A stretch of 64,000 nt of DNA from Lytechinus pictus (lineage: Eukaryota > Echinodermata > Echinoidea > Temnopleuroida > Toxopneustidae): contig NW_026974141.1 of assembly GCF_037042905.1 (NCBI RefSeq), positions 3,836,001-3,900,000 on the forward strand. The letters run 5' to 3'. The position numbers and the translations under genes are program-made. A model generated the notes under the pieces. That model ran no database searches. It was given only the letters and a program-made list of their open reading frames with translations, and was not told where the DNA came from. Shown one piece after another: positions 35,101-47,100 of the stretch (its first letter is position 1; the number at the start of each line of letters is the position of its first letter).

Positions 35101-38100
35101 AGAAAAGACTAAGTTCGATTCTTATTTTGATTGGCACAAATATGCACCACTGGATGATACGCGACGTATAAGCTAAAACAACAACATTTTATTCCACTGG
35201 AATATCATTATCGTATCTTCGTTTGGACTTATATTATAATTTTTTAAACAACCGGGTCTGGAAAAAAGACTTTGGACTTATATTATAATTTTTTAAACAA
35301 CCGGGTCTGGAAAAAAGACTTTGACTGATATTATCATTTTTTAATGAACCGGGTCTGGAAAAAAAAACTTTGCACTTTGTGCTATATGAACGCATGACTA
35401 TATGGTTTTAGTTTTTAGTTACCAGGTCTGGAGAAAAGAATATGATTGATTCTCAATTTACTCTTAGCACATATATTCACAATATGCGCCGTATCAGTTA
35501 ACAAAACAACAAAGACATTAATTCCACCAGTTTTTATTAACTGGGTCTGGAGAAAAGAATAAGCTCGATTCTCATTTCAATTCCACTTGAATATCATTAT
35601 CATATCTTAGTTTGGACTGATATTATCATTTTTGAATGAACCGGGTCTGGAAAAAAAACTTTGCTCTTTGTGCTATATGAACGCATGACTATATGGTTTT
35701 AGTTTTTAGTTACCAGGTCTGGAGAAAAGACTATGATTGATTCTCAATTTACTCTTAACACATATATTCACAATATGCGCCGTATCAGTTAACACAACAA
35801 CAAAGACATTAATTCCACCAGTTTTGATTAACTTGGTCCGGAGAAAAGAATAAGCTCGATTCTCATTTCCATTCCACTGGAATATCATTATCATATCTTA
35901 GTTTGGACTTATATTATAATTTTTTAAACAACCGGGTCTGGAAAAAAGACTTTGGACTTATATCATAATTTTTAAAATAACCGGGTCTGGAAAAAAGACT
36001 TTGGACTTATATCATAATTGTTTTAAACAACCGGGTCTGGAAAAAAGACTTTGGACTAATATTATAATTTTTTTAATAACCGGGTCTGGAAAAAGACTTT
36101 GGACTTATATCATAATTTTTGAAACAACTGGGTCTGGAAAAAAGACTTTGGACTTATACTTTAATTTTTGAAACAACCGGGTCTGGAAAAAAGACTTTGG
36201 ACTTATATTATAATTTTTGAAATAACCGGGTCTGGAAAAAAGACTTTGGACTTATATCATAATTTTTTAATCAACCGGGTCTGGAAAAAAGACTTTGGAC
36301 TTACATTATATTTTTTTAATTAACCGGGTCTGGAAAAAAAAAACTGCACTTTTGTGCTATATCATAGATCTATTACAATAGGTCAATCGCTATATGAACG
36401 CATTACTACAGGATTTTAGTTTAGAACGGATTCGCCAAAAATCCCTTCAAATTTATTACATTTGTGGGTGAAGTCATTATTACATTTGTGGGCGATCAAA
36501 AATTATTGCATTTGTGGGTAAAGTGCATTATTACATTTGTGGGTGAAATGATTACATTTGTGGGTAAAGTGTTATTACATTTGTGGGCGTTATTACATTT
36601 GTGGGTAAAGTGTTATTACATTTGTGGGCGTTATTACATTTGTGAGCGATTATTACATTTGTGGGTGACACAGGGGCTTCTTTTGTTTGCAAGAAAACTG
36701 CATCGAGGTAAGAGGGATTTCCATTTTCTTTGAGTTTTGTCTCAATCTAGCAATATCCTTAAATCGGAAGACTGGTCAGTTTAAATAAAATCAATTAATT
36801 GATAATTGATACACAGTTTCGATACTCATCACAAGGTTGCTTATTGACCTGCGAGTAGCTGGTACGACAATAATGATAAATAGTAATACATGTAGCTGGA
36901 TTTATAAAGCGCTTTTTGCCAGAGGATACAAAGCGACAGGCGCGGATCCAGGAGGGGGCCGAGCCGGCCCCGGCCCCCCCCCCTATTTTTTGACAACCTG
37001 CAGAAAAAAATGTACTATTTAAATTGATAGAAACTATGAAAAACAGAAAGAAAACTAAGAAAGAAGTATCATACCCATGACGTGTAATTTACAGCCTCGT
37101 AACGGCCGGCCCAACCCCGAAAGGAAACAAAAAAGGTGAGGGGAAAATTTGGAAAATAGACTTTATATACAAATTTTAGCTCGCGCTTCGCGCTCGCATG
37201 TAATGAATCCCATACAAGAGGATTAAATGGCACTTATATATCCAGTTCTGAAATCAATTTGCACGCAATATTTTAGCTCGCACATCAAGCTTTCATTATT
37301 TTGTTTGATTTACACAAATTGTTTATATACATCAAAATTTTCAGCTCGCACTGCGCGCTCGTATTGTTTGATTTGTGAGTTACCTATTCTCTTTGGAAAT
37401 TCTTACCAAAATTTGTCGAAATGCTCCTTTATCATGTCAGTATATAAGAAAATTAAGCTCGTGCTTCGCGCTCGCATTATTGTTTGAGACACACAGCATA
37501 TTCTTTATTTGAATAAAAACGCGCTTAGACTGTCCAGTTTTCAGGTCGGAATATCAGAATATTGAGCTCGCGCTTCTCACTCTCATTACTTAATTAGTTA
37601 TACTTGTATCCTCTTCATTAATCACTAAAAATAGTCCTAATTGAGTCCCTTTTCACGTTACTATAATATAATTTGTTTAGTTGGATCCTTATCTTTTCTT
37701 ATACAATCTCCTCAGAATCTTTAGGTCTAAGGACATAAAATACCACAGAATTTGAGCTCGCGCTTCGCGTTCGCATTATACATTAAGACCACGTGAGATA
37801 CCTTATCTTGTTTATAACAATGAAAACTAACATATACTTAAAACTTCAGTCTTTAGTTAGGATTACCCCCGAAAAACCAAAAAAAAAAAAAAAAACAGAT
37901 TATAGCGGCCAAGCGAGAAAAATGTTGATGAAAATATTTGTCGCCCCCCCCTGCAAAGCGCTGCTATTATTACCCCGGCTTTAGCTCGAGCTACCGTCAC
38001 CGGCGATCAGTGCATGCAAGGAATTACTCCTGCCGGGTACCCATTCACCTCACCTGGGTCGAGTTTCTTGCTGAAGGAAAATACGCCATGGCTACGATTC

Positions 38101-41100
38101 GCGAACACATGACCCTCTGTTTCAAAGGCGAGAGTCAGAACCACTAGACCACGACGCACCAACAAGCGCAACAATCTTCCGCTTCTATACAGCGCGCTAC
38201 ACTGGCGCCGGTCCGGACCGGTAAAATTTGCTGTCGGGCCCAGTAGCGTACGCAGGATGTTTGAAAAGGGGGGGGGGTGAACCCCAAAAGACCCCTGTGA
38301 CCACCTCGCTGCGTACAAAATTGGTTCAACTTAAGTTTTTTTCATTTCTCAACTCAATGATACAGCGTAAGTAATTTTAATAATTTAAAAAAAAATTTAA
38401 GGGGGGTGAACCCATGTAAAGCCCCCCCCCCCTTGCGTACGCTACTGGCTACTGGTCGAACCAGTAGCTTTTCAGAAATATAGCCAGATTTGCTGGTCGG
38501 ACATGACTAGTAAAAAATATATCAAAGGGATACAAATGATGTTTTCTTCTCTTCTGTACATAAAAAATGGCTTTGTTAATATTATTGTCTCAAAAATGTA
38601 TCTTATAAATAAGGCCTATGTTGTGTGTGTGTGTACTGTTCTTTATCGGGGGGGGGGGGGTAACACTAAGCAATAAAAGAAAGCAAAGATAAATAAGTCT
38701 TTCTTTATTTTTTTGGACCAGTAAAAATGGGAACAAAATGAGAATCTACCGGTCCGACATGATCAGGTTGGACCAGTAGAAAAAAGGGTAAGCGTGGAGC
38801 CCTTACGTCATTCCTCATCTCAAGTGGTGATGTGAAATTTACAAAGAGTGTGATCTCTGCCCGATATTTGAACCTCGCAGAACAAAATAATTTTATGTTA
38901 TTTATTTAAAGTTAAAGATTTTATCTTAAGAAAATGATACTGGCGCAATTTAAGTGATGGAAAAGGCTCGAGATATTTATATCTAGGAGTAAAATTCACA
39001 AAGCAAAATGCTGAAAATTTGATCAAAATCGGATAACGAATAACGAAGTTATTCAATTTTAAAGATTTGCACTATTCCGGTGAAACAGTTCTAGGCATGT
39101 CTTTATGAATATTCATTGGTGGGCTGATGATATCATATCCCAACTTGTTCTTTTGTATTTTATTATATGAAATTAGGTCTAATCAAAAATTTTCTACCAA
39201 GAACTAAAACAATTGGACTGACAACTGATAAGTGCATTAGTTATGTATTGCCACAACTTATTTCATTATAAGGGAGACACGTCATTTACGCATGTATGGA
39301 ATAATGAAACATTTATGATTTCATGTAATAACATAAGAACAAGGAAAGTGGGGGATGTGACATCATCAACTAACGTAATGAATATTCATTACGATGTGCA
39401 TATACAGTGCGTCCCAGAAAAAACGAAACCGAGATTTAGCGATGATTTATCATAACTTAATCATAAATAAAATAGACAAATGACCTACCAAAGTAAAGCT
39501 TAGAATCTCTTCTTTCATCTGGTATTACTTAGATTATTCCTCATTCACGCATGATTGAGCAAAAACAATTCGAAAAAAGGATGCCAAAAACTCATTTGGC
39601 GGGGGGTATCTGAATTTCAAAAAGAAAATCACATGACTAAAAAGTTCAATATCTTCTCTTTTCTTTGATACCTAAATCATAGAAAATGGTCAAGTAGTAA
39701 AAAAGTTATGATCCCTCGAAACAATGCTTGTATTTCCATAATTTCATTAAATAAACGCGTTTTCCCTGGTTTCCCACTGAAGCTATCGCACGGTAACAAA
39801 AGACTTAATGCATGGCTGATCGTCAACAAAACGGAGTGTCGAGTGAGTTTGAACGCTAGCCTGTAAAGCCTCTTCATTTTATGAAATTATTGAAATTCAA
39901 GCCTTATTTCAAATAACCAGAACTTTGTTATTTCTTGACCATTTTCTGTGATTCAGGTATCAAATTAAAGAGCAGATATTGAACTTTTTTAAAAATGTGG
40001 TTTTCATTTTAAAACCCAGAAACGGCCCGCCAAGTGACTTTTTGGTATCGCCTTTTCAAATTGTTTTTGCTCACTCATGCGTGAATAAGAAATAATCGAA
40101 GTAATTTCAGATGAAAGAGAAGATTCTAAGCTTTAAAATGGTAGGTCATTTGTCTATTGTATTTGCGATTAAGTTATGATAAATCATCGATAAATCTCGG
40201 TTTCGTTTTTTGTGGGACGCACTGTATAACAACTGTTTTCACAAACTATTGAAAAACTTTAAAATTCAATAACTTCGTTATTTGTCATCCGATTTTGATG
40301 AATTTTTCAGCATTTTGCTTTGTGAATTTTACTCTATTTATTTAGATATATCTTTAGCCCGGCCATCTCTATAAATTTATTCCTTTTTTTCTCTTCATGA
40401 TTCTCCCTCCCACCAACACTCCTTACCTGTATGAAGGGGGAAGCCAGGAATATCTTTGTATGGTACAGTGCATTTCTTCTCCAGCTTATCGGCCAGTCCC
40501 GTGGCCAGTCCCATCAAAGCAGACCCACAGATGATGCCTATCGTTGGACGATGAGGTTGCTTTGCCAACAAAAACTCGGCTTTCTTCTTGGTTTCCTCAT
40601 AACTAAAACGAATGAAAAAAGGGAATATTATCCTAAAAATGGAGAAAAAAAAATCACATTTCACTTGAAGCATGGAAAAAGGTGTTTCAATTGCTTCTTA
40701 AGGCATAAAACTGCATTTTTCACAATGTGTAGGATGGCGGGTCGGGTGTCCGGACACTTTATATTTTAAAAGCCTTCTTTTTTGTCTTTAAATTACACTA
40801 AAAATATGAATTCAATAGTTGTAATCATCTATTTTGTTCTTTATAATATTTCCTAAAAAATGATGAAACTTCGCTTGTAAATTTTTCAAATGACTTTCTA
40901 AAATTGATCGTCCGGACACACAATAACTGGGTAAACAATCATTTACGATGACATATCAAATGACACTGTTCATCAACTCTTAAACTGGGAGTCATTAAAA
41001 TCATCGCGTATAAAACATACTCTTTCAATGGTTTATATGAGTGTGAATGGTCTTAAAACATACTCTTTCAATGGTTTATAAGAGTTTGAATGGTATTAGT

Positions 41101-44100
41101 GCGCCTTACTTGAATAATATATTTCAGTTTTCAACTCATAAATATTCTCTCCGTTCTGATAAAAATCTTTCTCTCCCGAAACCACGGACTGAATATTGTA
41201 AAAGAATGTTTTCATACAGGGGTACGACATATTTTAATGAATTGCCACGTGATGCTTAATGTTCTGTTTCTTATAATTCATTTAATAACGTAGTTAATAA
41301 CCACATCGTAAATTGGGTCTGACTGTACATTATTCTCTGTTGCTCAATTCCTATGCATTGAAATGTAGGGTGTGTTAACGTAGGGGGGGGTGGGGGGCTA
41401 GATGTTATGACCGATTATTTTATTGTCTCACCTGCAGTGGCGTACCGTGGGTCACGGCATTGGGGGGGGCACGAGCAAAAATTTTGAGTCACTTAGTGAG
41501 CGCAGCGCGCCCAGTTGCCAGGTATACTGACCTAATAGAGACATTTTAAGGACAGTGCCATTAAACGGATATGTATCTCACTGGTCAAATAATGCGAGCG
41601 CGAAGCGCGAGCTTAAAATTTTTGATATTCAGACCTAAAAAAGGACATTATAAAATTCTTTTGTAATCATGATACGTACCTGTCTCGCTAAATAATGCGA
41701 GCGAAATTTTTGTAAATATTGACCCCAAACAGGAAGATTTTAAGGACTATATTTTAGGAATCCGTTAAGAGTATACACATCTCACCATAGTCATCTAATG
41801 CGAGTGCCAATAAGCGCTTGCTGATTTTGTTAGAATTACATCTAAACATATGCACATAAAGCACTTGTAATCATGATTAACATACCCATCTCACTAATCA
41901 AATCTTGCGAGCGCGAAGCGCGAGCTGAAAATTTAGGAAATTCAGACCTGAAGAGGGGCATTTTAAGGCTTGTTTGTAGGAATTCACGAAGACCATACGT
42001 AGTTCACTAACCAAACGGTGCGAGCGCGACATGGGGTCATTGGATTCTGTTTTCCAAGAACACAGATGAGGAAGAGATAGTGAAATCACAAAGTCATATC
42101 TTGTAGACAAATATTACTACATCCTACGTTGAAGTAGGTAGTATTAATCACTTCTTCAACTGGAGCAGAGATTTTAATGATTTCCTAAGTGAATTTGCCA
42201 TGGTACCTGACTGAGTTTCCTAATCAGATTATGTTCCCACCTAACATGAGTGAGGCAACTAGTCGTCAGGGAAGGGTAGTTCACTAACCAAACGGTGCGA
42301 GCGCGAAGCGCGAGGTGAAAATTTTTGATATTCAGATCAGAAAAAGGAACATTTCAAGGACTGATTCTAGGAATTCATTGAGAGCAGACATATTTCACCA
42401 ATCCGCTACTGCTAACGTAAGCACGGACAGGAAATGTTTTATATTAAGACCTTAAAATGGGGCAATCACTTTAGTCATGAAAAAGAAGCATACTGTTGTA
42501 CATAAAACCATAACTCGAAGTGCGAGGAAATATATTTGGCAGTTTGGTATATATTGACTTGAAAACGGGAGGTTTTAGTTTTTATCAGGGTTATATATCT
42601 CGGTAAACAGACAATGCGAGCATCAGGAGCAATGAAAACATAGGCCCTGAGCAAATTATGTTTCATTAAGTTATGAAAAATGTTTCTTATGTAATATAAC
42701 ATAACATATTATTATCAAATAATATAACATTATAATGAACAATAATGTCTTTTTCCCCACTACGTTTCTCTTCCTTTCTCCCTCTTTTTCTCCTTTTCCC
42801 CGTTTTTTTTTTTTGGGGGGGGGGTCAGCCGATTGGGGGGGCACGTGCCCCCCCATGCCCCCCCCCCCCCCCCGTAGTTACGCCACTGCTCACCTGCATA
42901 GCAGAGTGAGACTATAGGCGCCACTTTTCCGACGGCGGCGGCGTCAACACCAAATCTTAAACGAAGGTTAGGTTTTTGAAATGACAGCATAACTTAGAAA
43001 GTATATGGACCTAGTTCATGAAACTTGGCCGTACGGTTAATCAAATATTACTAAACATCCTGCCTGAGTTTCATGTCACATGACCAAGATTAAAGGTCAT
43101 TTAGGGTCAATGAACTTAGACCATGTTGGGGGAATCAACATCAAAATCTTAACCTAAGGTTAAGTTTTTGAAATGTCATATCATAACTTAGAAAATATAT
43201 GGACCTAGTTCATGAAACTTACACATAATGTTAATCAAGTATCACTGAACATCCTGCATGAGTTTCACGTCACATGACCAAGGTTAAAGGTCATTTAGGG
43301 TCAATGAACTTTGGCCGAATTGGTAGCATCTGTTGAATTACCATCATAACTTTCAAAGTTTATGGATCTGAGTCATGAAACTTAGACATAATAGTTATCA
43401 AGTATTACTGAACATCCGGTGCAAGTTTCAGGTCACATGATCAAGGTCAAAGGTCATTTAGGGTCAATGAACTTTGGCCAAATTGCGGGTATTTGTTGAA
43501 TTACCATCATAACTTTGAAAGTATGTTGGTCAAGTTCATAAAACTTGGACATAAGAGTAACCAAGTATCACTGAACATCTTGTGCGAGTTATATTAGTTT
43601 TCAAAGTCAGCACTGCTGCTATATTGAATCGCGTGATCCAGGTGAGACCGCCAGAGGCATTCCACTTGTTTCTTATTGTTTTTGGTATTTTATTTCTTAT
43701 ATTGTGTATAATTCATATTTATGTAATTTTTTTCTATGCTATATGAGGACCCCTCGGTAGACCAGCAGCACCATGATTGATGCTGCTGAGTAGGGCCATC
43801 CTCCCGATTTCCATTTATCAATTCACATGTATCATTATTATACGTATTGTTATTTGTTTTTTTAACGGAAATAAATTCAATTCTACTCAAAAAAGAATCC
43901 CTGACAAAGTTAATTGTAAGAAAAACAATAAAAAACAAAAGGTCCAAAAATACAGAGAAATACATAATTGCAAAAAACAATATAATACATAATAAATTGT
44001 TCTGATATCGCAATTTTTTCTTGTTAATTTGCTGAGAACCCCACAAAGTTTCTACACCAAAGATTAGAACATTTGGGGGGTTATTTAGGGAATTAGAGGA

Positions 44101-47100
44101 AAAAAGTATGATTTACGCATAAATAGCATGATTAATTAATAGGGATTTGCATGAATTAAATCAATACAAAATTTTGTAGATGTTCAAGGCAAAGCTGCGC
44201 GCCAATTCTCGGCGCGATCGACGGCCGAGATCTCTCAGCTCCCCCTGTTGCACCCACAAATGTAATAACGCCCACAAATGTAATAACACTTTACCCACAA
44301 ATGTAATAACGCCCACAAATGTAATAACACTTTACCCACAAATGTAATAATTTCACCCACAAATGTAATAATGCACTTTACCCACAAATGTAATAATTTT
44401 TGATCGCCCAGAAATGTAATAACGACTTTACCCACAAATGTAATAAATTTGAAGGGATTTTTGGCGAATCCATCTAAACTAAAATCCTATAGTAATGCGT
44501 TCATATAGCGATGGACCTATGGTAATAGGTCCATGATATAGCACAAAAGTGCAAAGTCTTTTTTCCAGACCCGGTTAATTAAAAATTATAATATAAGTCC
44601 AAAGTCTTTTTTTCCAGACCCGGTTGCTAAAAAAAATATAACATAAGTCTTAAGTCTTTTTCCAGACCCGGTTGTTTAAAAAATTATTATATAAGTCCAA
44701 ATTTTTATCCAGACCCGGTTATTGAAAAAATTATAATATAAGTCCAAACTAAGATACGATAATGATATTCCAGTGGAATAAAAATGAGAATCGAGCTTAG
44801 TCTTTTCTCCAGACCCAGTTAATTAAGGCTGGTGGAATAAATGTCTTTGTTGTTGTTTCAACTTATACGGCGAGTATTGTGAATATATGCGCTAAGAGTA
44901 AAATCAGAACCAAGCATAGTCTTTTCTCCAGACCCGGTTACTTAAAACTAAAAACTAAAACCCTATACTAATGCGTTCATATAGCAAAAAGTGCAAAGTC
45001 TTTTTTCGAGACCCGGTTAATTAAAAAATTATGATATAAGTCAAAGTCTTTTTTCCAGACCCGTTGGAGTAAAAAAATTATAATATAAGTCCAAAGCCTT
45101 TTTCCAGACCCGGTTGTTTAAAAAATTACAATATAAGTCCAAAGTCTTTTTCCAGACCCGGTTGTTTAAAAAATCATACTATAAGTCCAAAGTCTTTTTT
45201 CCAGACCCAGTTATTTCAAAAATTATAATATAAGTCCAAACTAAGATACCATGATGATATTCCAGTGGAATAAAAATGAAAATAGAGTTTAGTCCTTTCT
45301 CCCAACCCTGTTATTCCAAAATTATAAATAACAACAAACACAACAACAAAAACAGTATAAAGACCCCATAATCTTTATTAATGCTGGATAACATGGACAT
45401 ATAGCGTAGTCTTTCAGCCAGACCCAGTTATTTTTTTTTCAAAACAACGCAAATAGTAATAATAAAAAACTACAAATCTAAGACCAAGCAATCCTTCAAC
45501 CTAAGAACCTGCTTTTAAAAGAGGTTAAGAGCGTTGTCTTTATTCCAGACCTAATCATTAAAACAATTACAAAAAAATCTTCTAACGTAAGACCCTATCA
45601 TATTCTTATTTTTGTGGAATAACACGAGATTCAAAACGTACTCTTTCCTCCAGACCCGTTTATTAAAAAAAAAACTTCAGATCTAAGACCAATTTTCAAA
45701 AGTTACACCCAGAAACCCATTTTTTTTTCAAATAATACTAAGACCCCTACAAAACATTGTAATAATGCATGGGTAAATCAATCATCTTTTCTCAAGACTT
45801 GGTTATTATTTGAAAAAAATAAAATAGTTTTTACAAATATTCTAAAACGAATACCCAATAATCTAATTACTGTGGAATAACATGAAGATCGATTGTAGAA
45901 TTTCCTCCAGACACAATTATTTCAAGAATAAAAAAGCAATAAAAACCCAACCCCCAACAACGAATCTAAGAACCAACAATCCTCCAAATTAAGACCATGT
46001 AGAAAAGCACATGTTTAGAGCGTTGTCTTTATTCCAGACCCAGTCATTTAAAAAAATAATTTAAACAATCTTAAAAACATAAAACTTTGTCATATTCTTA
46101 TTCCTGTGGAATAACACGAGTATTATGCTTAGTCTTTCGTCTAGACCCGGTTATTCAAAAGATAAACAAATATTGAAAAAAAAAATCTAGGCTAAGACCA
46201 ATCTTCAAAATTAAACCCAGTTAAAATGCTTGGGTTTAGAGTGTTGTCTTTACCCCACACCCAGTTCTCTTAAAATACAAATTAAGCCAAACTATAAAAA
46301 CCATGTGATAACGCATACCACAAAGACGACAAATTAATCATAGGCGTAAATATTCATATGATACGCGCCCTAAAATCCAAGATAGCAACAACAACAACAT
46401 GGTTATTCTACATTAATGATATTGTGGGGTCTTTGCTGATACTGTTTGTTTGTTTGTTTTTATTGTTTCTTATAATTTCCTATTTTAAAATAACTGGGTC
46501 TGGAGCAAAGACTACGCCATATTTTCATGCTATTCAATGTTGATAAGATTGCAGAGTCTTTGTTTTGTTGTTGTTGTGTTTTTTAATGATTTTTATAACT
46601 GGGTCTGGAGAAAAGACCACGCTTTATTTCCATGTTATTAAACATGAATAGGATCGTGGGTCTTTGTTTATTATTATTATTATTATTAATTCATTATTAT
46701 TCATTTGTTATTTGAAAGATCTGGGTCTGGATGAAAGACTACGATATATTTCCATGATACGAATACTGCGGCGGCGGAGGAGGTAGGTCATGGCTGCGGG
46801 CTTCTCTTGATTTTTTCAATCTATATCTCGGATTTATTTAGGATTTTCTGGATTTATTAACTGGACATACGTGCTTGTCTGATAGATAGATACATACATT
46901 GGAATACTATTTGGATTTGTCAAAGGTCTCGGTATGCAAACTTTCTGGGTCTTGCAACTTAGTTTCATGCACAACTAACACAAATTTGATTTTCCCGCCA
47001 AATTTCGGCGCGTGGTCATTATGACCGACACGTCGTCATTGATGATGGATTCCGATCACATTGGTCAAAATAGTGGGGGAGATTATTGGTCTGTAGTTAA

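Larger units (their letters stand above)
30708..36673. mobile_element. Giant foldback element 1, about 6 kb, in PNP intron 2
   Basis: Outer arrays of ACCCACAAATGTAATAA units (30710-30890) are inverted at 36455-36670. Inside each lie tandem units of about 50 bp: GGACTTATATTATAATTTTT plus AACAACCGGGTCTGGAAAAAAGACTTT, read in opposite directions in the two arms. A more divergent inner domain meets near 33500 around GGCGTAAA...ACGCGCC. No protein domain occurs anywhere inside. Flanked by poly-G on the left. A paralogue is at 44246-59210. The structure recalls the TU foldback elements described in sea urchins; identity not tested. Confidence 0.88.

Noticed and set aside
30631-36733. Frames with repeated [12 protein letters not shown] or ITFVGK
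   Set aside because: They are translations of the ACATTTGTGGG outer repeats of the foldbacks; no start or domain logic.
43690-44046. 118-codon minus-strand frame with hydrophobic stretch
   Set aside because: AT-rich composition, overlaps an equally open plus-strand frame, and no family resemblance.
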